DNA of 64,000 nt from Staphylococcus ratti. GTDB lineage: Bacteria; Bacillota; Bacilli; Staphylococcales; Staphylococcaceae. Positions 1 through 8,790 of this stretch are shown one piece after another. Every line of letters starts with the position of its first letter. The stretch's first letter is position 1. The translations under genes were made by a program, and so were the position numbers. Location: the NCBI RefSeq assembly GCF_020883535.1, contig NZ_CP086654.1:930001-994000 (forward strand), in the 5' to 3' direction. The notes under the pieces are model-generated. The model saw only the letters and a list, made by a program, of their open reading frames with translations, was not told the DNA's origin and ran no database searches.

Positions 1-140
1 AGATTTTTAAATTCGTTTTTACTCATTTTCTTTAAGTCTTGTTCAGTAATTTTCTTGCTCACATGCGGGAAGCTATTGATTCGTTTAATAATTTCGTTCA
101 TAGTCCAACCTGTTTCATTGATTAAATCCTTGTTGTTCAT
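1..140 (-). CDS. Unidentified protein, N-terminal part (runs off the window)
   Basis: A reverse ORF starts with ATG at 138-140 behind a good ribosome site (GGAGG at 148-152 read on the reverse strand) and stays open to the window edge, giving 46 codons. The visible part begins MNNKDLINETGWTMNEIIKR and is hydrophilic and rich in Lys, Asn and Glu, with no membrane segment. I do not recognise the family. In S. aureus an osmoprotectant transporter lies upstream of the asp23 operon; this is not that gene. The rest of the gene lies outside the window. Confidence 0.6.
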   Translation of the reverse strand, partial: MNNKDLINETGWTMNEIIKRINSFPHVSKKITEQDLKKMSKNEFKN

Positions 141-732
141 AAAATTACCTCCGAAGTCTCTAAATATTAGTAAGTGTCATTAAGACGATATAGATATGCC
201 ATCAAAGGAAGATAAATAGGATTGTGTCTTTTATATTATTAATCATAGTAACATAAATTTTATATTTATTGTATTTTATATGTTAAAGAAAATAGATTTT
301 AAGCATTAGAATAGGAATAATACATGAGCTTGTCATTTAAAAATCACTTAAATCTTAATATGTATTATGAAAAGTGATTTTTAAATATGTAGCGCAAAAG
401 TCATAAAACAGTGCTAGTGTAAAATGTTAATACGCTAACCCATTTCAATTCAGTATTTAACGATAAGATAAGCGAACGAACCAGCATAATACTATTGGTG
501 CGTATGATTATAGTTTTATGAAAAAATAAAAGACTGAATTGGTATATTAATGTAAACACAAGTTAATTGGAACGCTTGTTCAAACTCATATTATGCTTGA
601 TTTGATTCATACACATTTATATTTTGATATCGTTTAAGCACGTGCGCTTCAAGAATTGAAAGTAAATGACAAGTGAGGGGGAAGCGTTCGTTAAAAGTTC
701 CCTCATAATAATCTTGCTTCCTTTATAGTAGG
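141..732. other. Intergenic stretch with a long perfect inverted repeat
   Basis: No convincing gene was found here. The clearest structure is a perfect 15-bp inverted repeat with arms at 335-349 and 372-386 around a 22-nt loop. It has no long T-run directly after it, so it may be a weak terminator or an RNA or protein-binding element. A weaker hairpin (arms 674-683 and 698-705) lies just downstream of the possible small reverse ORF at 733-825. A third pair (CAATTCAGT near 448 and ACTGAATTG near 533) is short and may be chance. Confidence 0.45.
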
Positions 733-825
733 TTAAAAACGATTACTCACAAGTGCTTCGGACTGAATGGTATTTCCAGATAAAATAGCTAAAAACAATA
801 AAATACAAGTAATCACTTTCTCCAT
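733..825 (-). CDS. Possible 30-residue secreted or membrane peptide
   Basis: A short reverse ORF reads from ATG (823-825) to TAA (733-735). A purine-rich sequence (AAAGGGCG) lies about seven bases upstream of the ATG. The peptide starts MEKVITCILLFLAILSGNTI and ends with a short polar stretch QSEALVSNRF, so it looks like a signal peptide or one membrane helix with a short exported tail. A hairpin at 674-705 follows it and could end the transcript. I know no family match. Short ORFs with a hydrophobic core arise by chance in AT-rich DNA, so this stays tentative. Confidence 0.35.
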   Translation of the reverse strand: MEKVITCILLFLAILSGNTIQSEALVSNRF

Positions 826-1352
826 TTTAAACGCCCTTTAATGAATATGAATCGTTAAGTTATTATTGTATTTTTTATGGTGGTTGATCGAAATAGGTAT
901 TTAGTATATAGCTTAAAAGTTTTAGAAAACAATAAAAATTAATCCCCATATATTCCCCCTTATTTTTCTAGATTCAAAAATTCAACTAACAAAAATAGAA
1001 TCTTTTTCAATCTGAGAAATAGTCCCTATTAAAAAATGAACTATCACTTTGCCATCTGACAATGTTAGTACGCTGGCCATTACAGTAGAAATGTTGGTAT
1101 AAATAAAGTCCCTTTGTGTCTAACACATTCGTATAATACGTATATTTTATATTATAATATATTTATAGTTATATTGGCATGTGAAAGGCATTCTCTTTTA
1201 AAGGAATTAACGAGAGGTGCCTTTAAATGATAAAATGCTGATTTTTACATCCATGAGGGGAGTAGTTACTTTTGGCGAGTGAGGAAAGGACAAATTTTAA
1301 ATGAAGTCTTCTTAAAAAAGTATCTTTTATCGAATGAAATGTAACTGTAGAG
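826..1352. other. Long intergenic leader region upstream of the asp23 operon
   Basis: I see no supported protein gene here. One stable bulged hairpin is visible with arms at 1184-1197 (AAAGGCATTCTCTT) and 1212-1223 (GAGAGGTGCCTT), followed by AT-rich sequence. It could belong to a leader RNA or be the end of an unseen short transcript. The region ends at the sigma-B-like promoter of the asp23 operon. Confidence 0.4.
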
Positions 1353-1377
1353 GTTTTCAGTATAAATATATGGGTAA
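1353..1377 (+). promoter_or_regulatory. Sigma-B-type promoter of the asp23 operon
   Basis: GTTTTC (1353-1358), a 13-base spacer and GGGTAA (1372-1377) fit the staphylococcal sigma-B consensus GTTTAA-N12-15-GGGTAT with two mismatches. The site lies about 40 bases before the amaP start. In S. aureus the asp23 operon is a standard marker of sigma-B activity, which supports the reading. Confidence 0.65.
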
Positions 1378-1417
1378 ACTAAAATGACTTAAATATTATT
1401 AGGAGGTGAGCTTAATA

Positions 1418-1963
1418 ATGAAAAGACTTAAAAATTTCATTTTAGGATTGCTAATTGTAGTTATTGTAGGCTTTTTATTATTTATGTACATAGACCATCA
1501 GTCTATTAAACAATATCAAGATTATTTCTACCAATTTAATTGGTTCCAACCATTGTTAATAGGATTATCAGGATTGCTGATTTTAATTGGTTTAATCTTG
1601 TTTTTCAGTACATTTAAGCCGACGCACCGTAAACCAGGATTGTATAAAGATTATAGCGATGGACACATTTACGTTTCCCGCAAATCAATTGAAAATACGG
1701 TTTACGATACGTTAAAAAAATATGATGATATTCGCCAACCAAACGTAATATCAAAATTGTATAACAAGAAAAACGAAAGCTATATCGATATAAAAGCTGA
1801 TTATTTAGTGCCAACAAGTGCTACAAATATTCAAACACTAAATGAGAAAATTCGTAACGATATTAAAGAAAGTGTGGAACATTTTTCTGAAATACCGGTA
1901 CGCAAACTTGAAATTAATGTGCGTGATCAACGAAAAAATTCAAATGAGCCACGTGTAGTGTAA
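1418..1963 (+). CDS. amaP: Alkaline shock response membrane anchor protein AmaP
   Basis: A 181-residue protein with two N-terminal membrane helices (about residues 5-25 and 45-65) and a soluble cytoplasmic C-terminal part related to the Asp23 (DUF322) fold. In S. aureus AmaP anchors Asp23 filaments to the inner face of the membrane. The ATG at 1418 was chosen because AGGAGGTGA (1401-1409) sits at the right distance; an in-frame GTG at 1406 lies inside that ribosome site and is unlikely. First gene of an operon with a DUF2273 protein and asp23, behind a sigma-B-like promoter. Identity rests on operon order plus the topology. Confidence 0.85.
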   Translation: MKRLKNFILGLLIVVIVGFLLFMYIDHQSIKQYQDYFYQFNWFQPLLIGLSGLLILIGLILFFSTFKPTHRKPGLYKDYSDGHIYVSRKSIENTVYDTLKKYDDIRQPNVISKLYNKKNESYIDIKADYLVPTSATNIQTLNEKIRNDIKESVEHFSEIPVRKLEINVRDQRKNSNEPRVV

Positions 1964-1975
1964 AGGAGGGTTTTC

Positions 1976-2218
1976 ATGAGTAATAATGATAATCAACAAT
2001 CAAACCGAGATGGCGTAGAAAAGCTTGCTGCATTTATTAATAAATATAAATGGCGAATCATTGGCTTTTTTGTATTCTTAATTTTAGCCATTTTATTCAT
2101 AACACTTGGCTTTTGGAAAACTATCTTAATCGCTTTCTTATGTTTAATCGGTGTAGGTGTAGGGTATATCAAAGACTGTACGCAAGAGTTTATTAATTTT
2201 ATAAACAGGATTAGCTAG
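1976..2218 (+). CDS. DUF2273 small membrane protein
   Basis: An 80-residue protein with a hydrophilic, Asn- and Gln-rich start, then two tightly spaced hydrophobic segments (about residues 27-45 and 48-64) and a short polar tail. This is the size and layout of the DUF2273 protein that sits between amaP and asp23 in staphylococci. The gene follows amaP by 12 bases with its own ribosome site AAAGGAGGG, so it is co-transcribed. Its exact function is not established; from the operon, a role in envelope stress or Asp23 anchoring is inferred. Confidence 0.8.
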   Translation: MSNNDNQQSNRDGVEKLAAFINKYKWRIIGFFVFLILAILFITLGFWKTILIAFLCLIGVGVGYIKDCTQEFINFINRIS

Positions 2219-2273
2219 TTTCGGTTAAGATGTTTTAAATTAATTAACAATAAATAACAAGGAGTGTATTTAA

Positions 2274-2765
2274 ATGTCAACTCAAAACAACAATTTCAAA
2301 CAAGCTTATAATGAACAAACAGGTGTAAACGACAAAGTACGTGAAGAACAAAACGCTAAAAATGAACAACAATTCAAAAATAGCTTAACATTCACAGATG
2401 ATGTCGTTGAAAAAATTGCTGGTATTGCAGCGCGTGAAGTTAACGGCATTTTAGACATGAAAGGCGGCTTTGTAGATAGCATCAGCGATTCTCTTACAAG
2501 TGGCAACAATGTAGCTCAAGGTGTGAGTGCTGAAGTCGGTGAAAAACAAGCAGCTATTGATTTAAAAGTTGTTTTAGAATATGGTGAGTCAGCTCCTAAA
2601 ATCTTCCGTAAAGTAACTGACATTATTAAAGAACAAGTGAAACACATGACTGGTTTAGATGTAGTTGAAGTGAATATGCAAGTTGATGATGTGATGACTC
2701 GTAAAGAGTGGCAACAAAAAAACGACAAAAATAAACAAAACAACGACAACAAAAACTTACAATAA
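2274..2765 (+). CDS. asp23: Alkaline shock protein 23 (Asp23/Gls24, DUF322 family)
   Basis: A 163-residue soluble protein with the Asp23/Gls24 core at about residues 40-145: the [20 protein letters not shown] segment, then beta-strand-rich sequence ending in [10 protein letters not shown]. The ends are charged and rich in Asn, Gln and Lys. In S. aureus it is one of the most abundant proteins under sigma-B control, forms filaments at the membrane through AmaP, and its loss induces cell-wall stress genes. It lies last in the operon behind AAGGAGTG and is followed by a strong terminator. Abundance here is inferred from the family, not seen. Confidence 0.93.
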   Translation: MSTQNNNFKQAYNEQTGVNDKVREEQNAKNEQQFKNSLTFTDDVVEKIAGIAAREVNGILDMKGGFVDSISDSLTSGNNVAQGVSAEVGEKQAAIDLKVVLEYGESAPKIFRKVTDIIKEQVKHMTGLDVVEVNMQVDDVMTRKEWQQKNDKNKQNNDNKNLQ

Positions 2766-2801
2766 TATCCAATAAAAGCTTGCCTTAGGGCGTTAAGAAT
2801 G

Positions 2802-2840
2802 AACTGTCGACAAAGTTGAATGCTTTGTCGGCAGTTTTTT
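2802..2840 (+). terminator. Terminator of the asp23 operon
   Basis: A 14-bp stem (2802-2815 with 2823-2836, one G-T pair) around a 7-base loop runs into TTTTTT. It ends the asp23 operon before menE. Confidence 0.9.
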
Positions 2841-3011
2841 GCGTAATAAAAGAGTGAACGGGGAGCGATACTAAGCACGTTTTTAAACAATATCACATAA
2901 AATGTATAACAACATGCTAAAATAAATAGGATAAAGCATTGAGCCGTTTTTAAGAGAAACGATACAATAATGCGTATAATAGTAATTGAGATTAGCGTTG
3001 GAGGGGATAAA

Positions 3012-4421
3012 ATGGAACATTGGCTTGCGAGACAAGCAAAAAAACATCCAAAACGAGTTGCGATTGAAACAGACGAAAGACAACTCACTTTTGAAACCTT
3101 ATATGCGCAAGCGATTGAAATAGGAGCAAAACTCAAAACGTTAAATACCTCCCGCCTAGGATTTTATGTTAATAATTCCGTTGAAGCACTTACATGTATT
3201 CATGCTTCATGGCTATATGGGATAGAAGTGGTGATGATTAACCATCGTTTAACACTAAGTGAAATAAAACATCAGCTGAATTCCGTAAATGTCACAACGA
3301 TTGTGGCTACATTATCTCTTGAACTCGATGAGACATTTAATGTGATATCTTATGAATCTATTTCAAATTTAGCGTCATCAGAAAACGTGACAGAATCACC
3401 ATTTGATGCACAGCGTATTGCATCTATTATGTTCACTTCTGGAACGACGGGTCCGCAAAAAGCTGTGCCGCAACGCTTTTACAATCATGAAGCAAGTGCA
3501 AAGGAGTGTAAGGCGTCATTAGGTTTTTCTAGTGATTCTAAATGGCTTACGGTTTTACCGATTTATCATATTTCAGGTTTGAGTATTGTTTTACGAAGTG
3601 TATTATTTGGTTTTACCGTTTACTTAAAGGAAAGTTTTGAACCGAATGATATTTTGAACTGTATACAAAACAAACACATTACACATATTTCGTTAGTTCC
3701 GCAAACTTTAAAACGTTTGATGGATGCTGGTTTAAATCAACCCTATACGCTTGAAAAAATATTGTTAGGGGGCGCAAAATTAGATCCAACTTTAATTATG
3801 GATGCTTTGAACAAAGCGTTGCCAATATACAATTCATTCGGAATGACTGAAACATGTTCCCAATTTTTAACAGCTGCGCCTAATATGTTACGTGATAGAC
3901 CTGATATTGTAGGCTGTGTGAGTGAAAATCAAGAGATTAAAATTAAGCATCCTAATGATGAAGGTCACGGCGTATTGTTGGTAAAAGGCCACAATGTTAT
4001 GGATGGTTATCTTTTCCCAAAGCAAGCTAATATGTCAACATTTGATGAAGAAGGGTATTTTAATACTGGAGATATTGCGAGCATTGATCAAGGGTACGTA
4101 ACGATTTATGATCGCCGTAAAGATTTGATTATTAGTGGTGGAGAAAACATTTATCCTTTTGAAATTGAAACTAAAGCAAAGGCTTTTGAAGGGGTTAAAG
4201 ATGCGATGTGTGTAGGTATTTTAGATGATACTTGGGGGCAAAGGCCTATTTTATATATTGTAAGTGATCGTGGTGAAATGATAATCCATGATTTAGAACA
4301 ATACTTACGTCAACATTTAGCAAAATATAAACATCCTAAAACAATTGTTTTAGTTTCATCTTTATCTTATACGAGTACGGGTAAATTACAACGTCAAGTA
4401 TTAACAGGGGTAGAAAAATGA
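3012..4421 (+). CDS. menE: o-Succinylbenzoate-CoA ligase MenE
   Basis: A 469-residue adenylate-forming enzyme that activates o-succinylbenzoate to its CoA ester in menaquinone synthesis. Visible family motifs in order: the P-loop FTSGTTGPQK (about residue 140), SFGMTET (about 275), NTGDIA (about 351), the hinge region GGENIYPFEIE (about 376), and the C-terminal catalytic lysine region STGKLQRQ (about 457). The ATG at 3012 follows GGAGGGG; an upstream in-frame ATG at 2970 lacks a ribosome site. It overlaps menC by four bases (ATGA), which indicates translational coupling. The next pathway gene being MenC separates it from other acyl-CoA ligases. Confidence 0.93.
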   Translation: MEHWLARQAKKHPKRVAIETDERQLTFETLYAQAIEIGAKLKTLNTSRLGFYVNNSVEALTCIHASWLYGIEVVMINHRLTLSEIKHQLNSVNVTTIVATLSLELDETFNVISYESISNLASSENVTESPFDAQRIASIMFTSGTTGPQKAVPQRFYNHEASAKECKASLGFSSDSKWLTVLPIYHISGLSIVLRSVLFGFTVYLKESFEPNDILNCIQNKHITHISLVPQTLKRLMDAGLNQPYTLEKILLGGAKLDPTLIMDALNKALPIYNSFGMTETCSQFLTAAPNMLRDRPDIVGCVSENQEIKIKHPNDEGHGVLLVKGHNVMDGYLFPKQANMSTFDEEGYFNTGDIASIDQGYVTIYDRRKDLIISGGENIYPFEIETKAKAFEGVKDAMCVGILDDTWGQRPILYIVSDRGEMIIHDLEQYLRQHLAKYKHPKTIVLVSSLSYTSTGKLQRQVLTGVEK

Positions 4422-5407
4422 AATTATTAGAAAGACGATTTTATTTATTCAAGCCTACGTTCAAACAACCGATTACAACAGCGAAAATTTCAATGGTGAA
4501 TCGGCCCACATTAATTGTAGGACTGAAAGATGACGAAGGAAATGAATGGTTTGGTGAAGCAAACGTATTTGAAACAAATTGGTATTATGAAGAAACAATT
4601 GATACTGTAAAAAAGACAATTGACCAATGGTTTTATCAAATTAGAGGCAAAGCTATTACTTCTATGCGTCAGTTAGTCTCTGAACTTGAATTTTTCAATG
4701 AGTCACCTGCTGCAAGGGCTACAATTATGATGGCATTGTACCCTTCTTTTCACCGCTTACCTACATTTAAAATTCCACCGGTTCAAACGATTAACGGAGA
4801 TTTCAATCAAAGGGTTTTACAATTAGATAATGTCGCGAGAATCAAGATAAAATGGTCAAAGGATGTTTTAGCACACGTCCGTATGGTCAGAAAAGTATAC
4901 CCTGATGTTCCGATAAGTTTGGATGCAAATCAAACATTAGCGAAAAACGATTTTAAAACGTTAGAAGCATTGAGAAAAGAAAATATTTCATATATTGAAG
5001 AGCCTTTTCAACAGATAGAATATTTGGATGAAAACATACAGTGGCCGCCTATAGCGCTAGATGAACGTGCAACGTCATTAGACGCAATTGCTTCACTTAT
5101 AGAAAAATATCCCATTTCGGTTGTAGTGTTAAAACCCTTTCGATTAGGGGGAATTGATCGCACGTTATATATGATGCATCAATTACAAAGTAAGGGTGTT
5201 AAAGTCGTGATAGGAGGCATGTATGAAACAGCGCTAAGTAGATATTTTACAGCGATGTTGAGTCGAAGCGGGGATTTTGCAGGAGACGTTACACCACATG
5301 GCTATTACTTTGAAGAAGATTTGTGTCAAACATCTGGTCAACTTGATAAAGGAATGTTGTGCTTTGAGCCGCCTAAAGTTGACCGTCGATATTTAACGAA
5401 ATATTAA
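4418..5407 (+). CDS. menC: o-Succinylbenzoate synthase MenC
   Basis: A 329-residue enolase-superfamily enzyme that dehydrates SHCHC to o-succinylbenzoate, the step before MenE. The barrel shows the expected catalytic and metal residues: the KxK pair in RIKIKW (about residue 143), the Asp in SLDANQ (about 168), the Glu in YIEEPF (about 194), the Asp-Glu in ALDERA (about 217) and the Lys in VVLKPFRLGG (about 239). It overlaps menE by four bases and ends three bases before the convergent yidD gene, so there is no room for a dedicated terminator between them. Confidence 0.92.
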   Translation: MKLLERRFYLFKPTFKQPITTAKISMVNRPTLIVGLKDDEGNEWFGEANVFETNWYYEETIDTVKKTIDQWFYQIRGKAITSMRQLVSELEFFNESPAARATIMMALYPSFHRLPTFKIPPVQTINGDFNQRVLQLDNVARIKIKWSKDVLAHVRMVRKVYPDVPISLDANQTLAKNDFKTLEALRKENISYIEEPFQQIEYLDENIQWPPIALDERATSLDAIASLIEKYPISVVVLKPFRLGGIDRTLYMMHQLQSKGVKVVIGGMYETALSRYFTAMLSRSGDFAGDVTPHGYYFEEDLCQTSGQLDKGMLCFEPPKVDRRYLTKY

Positions 5408-5410
5408 TTA

Positions 5411-5638
5411 CTATTTATGTTGCTTTTTTAAAGGGACGGGATCAAATCCACCTTTGTGAAAAGGGTGGCATTTTAATATCCGTATTACACCTAATCCCAT
5501 TCCTTTTAATGCGCCGTGAACCTGGATAGCTTCTATGGTATAGTTTGAACATGTAGGGTAAAATCGACATGAAGGCGGCGTTAAAGGAGAAATAAATTTT
5601 TGATAGAATCGAATGGGTGCAATGAAGAGTTGTCTCAT
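5411..5638 (-). CDS. yidD: Membrane protein insertion efficiency factor YidD
   Basis: A 75-residue protein with the whole YidD signature: an amphipathic N-terminal helix (RFYQKFISP), three conserved cysteines in [13 protein letters not shown] and [12 protein letters not shown], and the ending FDPVP. YidD proteins sit at the inner face of the membrane and help the Sec/YidC insertion route. In many bacteria the gene lies beside rnpA and yidC; in staphylococci it is commonly detached from them, as here. Ribosome site AGGAGGC precedes the ATG. Confidence 0.93.
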   Translation of the reverse strand: MRQLFIAPIRFYQKFISPLTPPSCRFYPTCSNYTIEAIQVHGALKGMGLGVIRILKCHPFHKGGFDPVPLKKQHK

Positions 5639-5700
5639 AATAATAGCCTCCTTTTAGAGATTTAATTTATTTTAACATATTGAGTAGAGGGGAACAGGTT

Positions 5701-6165
5701 GTGGAGTTTATTGACCAGAAAAATCAACATGTGACGTTACGCTTTTGTAATGCTAATGATGAACAATCAGGGGACCATGTTCTAGGATTAGCCCATTACG
5801 GAAGCCAATTGTTATTTACAAAACATCGACAGCGCGGTATTGAATTTCCAGGTGGCAAATGCGAAGCGAATGAAACAAGTGAAGTTGCACTTGCACGTGA
5901 AATTTATGAAGAAACCGGCGGAAAGATCGAAGCGGCGTATTATATAGCACAGTATACAGTCACTACACAAACACGTGTGTTCACTAAAGATGTGTTTGTT
6001 TGTTATATCAATGAAATTGAGCCAAAGACAGACTATATGGAAACAGATGGGCCGATTTGTTTTGATTCAATAGACGTTATTCCATCTGATGAAAAAAGCT
6101 TTTTACTAGAGGATGAAGCGATTTTAAAATGTGTGGAAAGGATGTATCAGCTTGGATTTCATTAA
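5701..6165 (+). CDS. ytkD: NUDIX nucleoside triphosphatase, YtkD type
   Basis: A 154-residue NUDIX hydrolase. The Nudix box is clear at about residues 50-72: GGKCEANET then AREIYEETGG, matching GX5EX7REUXEEXGU. The family relative YtkD of B. subtilis hydrolyses oxidised or ordinary (deoxy)nucleoside triphosphates. The GTG at 5701 lies eight bases after GAGGGG (5687-5692); an in-frame TTG at 5680 precedes that ribosome site and is unlikely. Its end overlaps the next gene, so the two are probably translated together. The exact substrate cannot be read from the sequence. Confidence 0.85.
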   Translation: MEFIDQKNQHVTLRFCNANDEQSGDHVLGLAHYGSQLLFTKHRQRGIEFPGGKCEANETSEVALAREIYEETGGKIEAAYYIAQYTVTTQTRVFTKDVFVCYINEIEPKTDYMETDGPICFDSIDVIPSDEKSFLLEDEAILKCVERMYQLGFH

Positions 6166-6940
6166 GCGCAAATTAATGCCTGCAGACCTTCAAACACATA
6201 GAGTTGAAGAAGTGACATATAAAGCAGATCAGTTCAATGTTAAGGGATTATGCTTAACGCCATTTCTCCCCGTAAAGAGAATTGTAGTTTACTTGCGTGG
6301 AGGCAAAGGACAAGTTGGACGTGTACGTCTCGCTAGAATGTTGCAATTTCTTAATAAAAACACGCTTGTTTTTGCACCTTATTATCGTGGGAACAATGGC
6401 AGTGAAGGGCAGGATGATTTTGCGGGTGACGACTTAAATGATGTAACCAGTGCAATGCGTATATTGACAGCGCGTTACCCTCAAGCGTTTATCCATTTTG
6501 TTGGATTTTCTAGAGGGGGCATTCAAGGGCTTTTAACGTTTCAAAAAGTGAATGTAGACAGTTACATTATATGGGGTGGCGTTAGCGATTTACGTTTGAT
6601 GTATGAGGAACGTGTCGATTTAAGAAATATATTAAGACGTATGGTAGGTCATCCAAAGAAAGCTAAAGAAGCCTATCGTCAGCGTGATGCGTTGGCACAC
6701 ATTCAGTCGGATGCGCCACCGATATTGATTGTCCATGGTGGTAAAGATAAGCAAGTAGGTATTCATCAAGCGTATGTTTTAGAAACGCATTTAAAAGAAG
6801 TAGGGGCCACGTATAAAACATTTTATCAAATGCAAGAAGGGCATGTCCCTAGGCCACAAGCCATGAAAGACGTTTTAAAGATTATCCAATCGTGGATGGC
6901 TAATGTTGAAGCTTATAAAAACAACGAAAAAAAGCTGTGA
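6152..6940 (+). CDS. Alpha/beta hydrolase (putative serine hydrolase)
   Basis: A roughly 262-residue alpha/beta hydrolase. The nucleophile elbow is GFSRGG (about residue 120), the acid is probably the Asp in VHGGKDKQV (about 200), and the His is in EGHVPRP (about 228), so the triad looks complete. No signal peptide. The N-terminus is uncertain: TTG at 6152 is preferred because AAAGG lies ten bases upstream, but GTG at 6131 is also in frame. Either way it overlaps the end of ytkD in another frame. The conserved pairing with ytkD is seen in staphylococci; the substrate is unknown. Confidence 0.8.
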   Translation: MDFIKRKLMPADLQTHRVEEVTYKADQFNVKGLCLTPFLPVKRIVVYLRGGKGQVGRVRLARMLQFLNKNTLVFAPYYRGNNGSEGQDDFAGDDLNDVTSAMRILTARYPQAFIHFVGFSRGGIQGLLTFQKVNVDSYIIWGGVSDLRLMYEERVDLRNILRRMVGHPKKAKEAYRQRDALAHIQSDAPPILIVHGGKDKQVGIHQAYVLETHLKEVGATYKTFYQMQEGHVPRPQAMKDVLKIIQSWMANVEAYKNNEKKL

Positions 6941-6975
6941 AGATTTCCAAATGGATTTTACTTCACAGCTTTTTT
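6927..6975. terminator. Bidirectional terminator between the hydrolase gene and pckA
   Basis: AAAAAAAGCTGTGAAG (6927-6942) pairs with CTTCACAGCTTTTTT (6961-6975). With A-rich and T-rich flanks it can end transcripts from both sides; its left arm overlaps the last codons of the forward gene. Confidence 0.9.
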
Positions 6976-6978
6976 AAA

Positions 6979-8559
6979 TTAACCTTTGAAACCGCCAGTT
7001 TCTTCTAAATGTTGCGTATCTTCTCCAAATTTTTTGAAGTTTTCTTTGAATCTTGAAACTAAATCTTTAGCTTGTGCTTCATAAGCTTTTTTGTCTGTCC
7101 AAGCATTAATCGGTTGTAGAATCGTTGTTGGGACATCTTCTACTGCTTTTGGAATGCTTAAACCAAAGATATGATCTTGTTCAAATTCTGTGTCTTTCAA
7201 TTTTCCACTAATGGCATCATTAACCATTTTACGTGTATAACGCAGTTCGATACGGTTACCTACACCGTATTTTCCTCCAGTCCAACCGGTATTAACTAAG
7301 TACACATCGACTTGATGTTTATCGATTAAATCACCAAGTAAATCTGCATACACTTTTGCATTTAACGGCAAAAATGGAGCGCCAAAACATGTTGAGAAAG
7401 AAGGTTGTGGTTCAGTAATACCACGTTCTGTACCTGCGAGTTTAGATGTGAAACCACTTAAGAAATGATACATTGCTTGGTCTTTTGATAATTTTGAAAT
7501 TGGAGGTAATACACCAAAAGCATCTGCAGTTAAGAAAATAATCGTATTTGGGTGAGATGCTTTAGACGGAACAACAATATTTTCAATGTGGTGAATAGGA
7601 TAGGCTGCACGCGTATTTTCTGTTAACTGATTGTCATCAAAGTCAACATAACCTTGAGCATCTACTACACAGTTTTCAAGAACTGTACCATAACGGATAG
7701 CATTGAAAATTTGAGGTTCTTTTTCTTCGGACAATTGAATAGCTTTCGCATAACAACCGCCTTCAATGTTAAACACGCCATTGTCATTCCAACCATGTTC
7801 GTCATCGCCGATGAGGCGACGCTCAGGATCAGCCGATAACGTTGTTTTACCTGTTCCAGATAAACCGAAAAATAAAGCGACATCACCTTTATGACCTACG
7901 TTGGCTGAACAATGCATGCTCATAATGTCTTGTTTCGGTAATAAATAATTCATTACAGAGAAAATAGATTTTTTCATTTCACCTGCATATTCTGTACCAC
8001 CGATTAAGACTGTTTTGTGTTTGAATGAAATAATCACAAAAGTTTCAGAGCGAATGCCATCTTTTTCAGGATTTGCTTTAAAAGTTGGTGCAGAAATTAC
8101 AGTGAAATCAGCTTTGATTTTTGAAGCTTCTTCTTTTGAAGTAGGTTTAATAAATAAATTTTGAGCAAATAAATTATGCCATGCAAACTCATTGACGACA
8201 GTTAAATCAAGTTGTGAATCTTTGTCACTACCTGCATAACCATTGAAAACAAATATCTCATCTTTTTTATCTAAATAATCGATGACTTGATAATATAAAT
8301 TTAAGAATTTTTCTTCAGAAATAGGTTGATTTACTGCTCCCCAGTCAATATCATCTTTAACTTGAGGATTATCTACAATATATTTATCTTTAGGAGAACG
8401 ACCAGTATATTCCCCAGTTTTAGCATTAATCGCCCCGAGTTCTGTTAATTCAGCTTCGTCTCGTTTTAGTATCTTATTGTAGAGTTCTGTAGTTGTAAGT
8501 TGAAAATGAGATGAAGGCTTGTCAATTAATGCGTCAATTTTCTTTGTATTGAATGACAT
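6979..8559 (-). CDS. pckA: Phosphoenolpyruvate carboxykinase (ATP)
   Basis: A 526-residue gluconeogenic enzyme that makes PEP from oxaloacetate with ATP. Signatures: the [10 protein letters not shown] segment near the N-terminus (about residue 54), substrate-binding RxT-type region, the kinase loop [14 protein letters not shown] (about 228-241), the metal-binding DDEHGW and the NIEGGCYAK stretch that follow. Length fits the ATP-dependent family. The gene is divergent from metK. Its upstream region carries a cre-like box and a palindrome over the promoter, consistent with glucose repression of gluconeogenesis. Confidence 0.96.
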   Translation of the reverse strand: MSFNTKKIDALIDKPSSHFQLTTTELYNKILKRDEAELTELGAINAKTGEYTGRSPKDKYIVDNPQVKDDIDWGAVNQPISEEKFLNLYYQVIDYLDKKDEIFVFNGYAGSDKDSQLDLTVVNEFAWHNLFAQNLFIKPTSKEEASKIKADFTVISAPTFKANPEKDGIRSETFVIISFKHKTVLIGGTEYAGEMKKSIFSVMNYLLPKQDIMSMHCSANVGHKGDVALFFGLSGTGKTTLSADPERRLIGDDEHGWNDNGVFNIEGGCYAKAIQLSEEKEPQIFNAIRYGTVLENCVVDAQGYVDFDDNQLTENTRAAYPIHHIENIVVPSKASHPNTIIFLTADAFGVLPPISKLSKDQAMYHFLSGFTSKLAGTERGITEPQPSFSTCFGAPFLPLNAKVYADLLGDLIDKHQVDVYLVNTGWTGGKYGVGNRIELRYTRKMVNDAISGKLKDTEFEQDHIFGLSIPKAVEDVPTTILQPINAWTDKKAYEAQAKDLVSRFKENFKKFGEDTQHLEETGGFKG

Positions 8560-8572
8560 GTTTTATCCCTCC

Positions 8573-8608
8573 GATAGTTATTTCAGTAATGATAGTTATT
8601 TCAATAAT
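8573..8608. repeat. Tandem 18-bp direct repeat in the pckA 5' region
   Basis: GATAGTTATTTCAGTAAT (8573-8590) is followed immediately by GATAGTTATTTCAATAAT (8591-8608), one mismatch. It lies between the pckA start codon and the cre-like box, so it is in the 5' untranslated region. Confidence 0.8.
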
Positions 8609-8621
8609 GTAAGCCTTTACA
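8608..8621 (-). promoter_or_regulatory. cre-like CcpA box downstream of the pckA -10
   Basis: TGTAAGCCTTTACA matches the cre consensus TGWAARCGYTWNCW with one mismatch at the centre (C for G). It lies just after a plausible reverse -10 (TATACT, complement at 8627-8632), a position where CcpA would block transcription. CcpA itself is encoded at 59.4 kb. Carbon catabolite repression of pckA is known in staphylococci; this specific site is inferred. Confidence 0.65.
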
Positions 8622-8639
8622 ATTCAAGAGTATAACACA

Positions 8640-8656
8640 ATGGATAAATAATCCAT
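8640..8656 (-). promoter_or_regulatory. Palindrome in the pckA promoter spacer region
   Basis: ATGGAT-AAATA-ATCCAT is a 6-5-6 palindrome immediately upstream of the pckA -10. It could be an operator for a second repressor of gluconeogenesis. It does not match the cre consensus or the Rex consensus. Confidence 0.45.
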
Positions 8657-8747
8657 ACCGAAATTAGGTGATTTTGATAGAAAAATAGTAAAATAATTAG
8701 GTTGAGGAATCGTTTTTATATTTGTGTAACATGAGTTAGAAAGAGAA

Positions 8748-8776
8748 TTGACACTACTTATAAATTTAGGTAATAT
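8748..8776 (+). promoter_or_regulatory. metK promoter (sigma-A)
   Basis: TTGACA (8748-8753), 17 bases, TAATAT (8771-8776): a near-consensus housekeeping promoter placed right before the SAM riboswitch. Confidence 0.85.
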
Positions 8777-8790
8777 GAGACTAACGGATT

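Noticed and set aside
2516..3136. A 206-codon reverse open frame opposite asp23 and menE
   Set aside because: It runs antisense through the asp23 end, its terminator and the menE start, has no ribosome site and odd Cys/Ser-rich composition. A shadow of the forward genes.
8573..8608. The tandem 18-bp repeat as a mobile element footprint (target site duplication)
   Set aside because: The two copies touch each other with nothing between and there are no inverted ends nearby; a simple tandem duplication is more likely.
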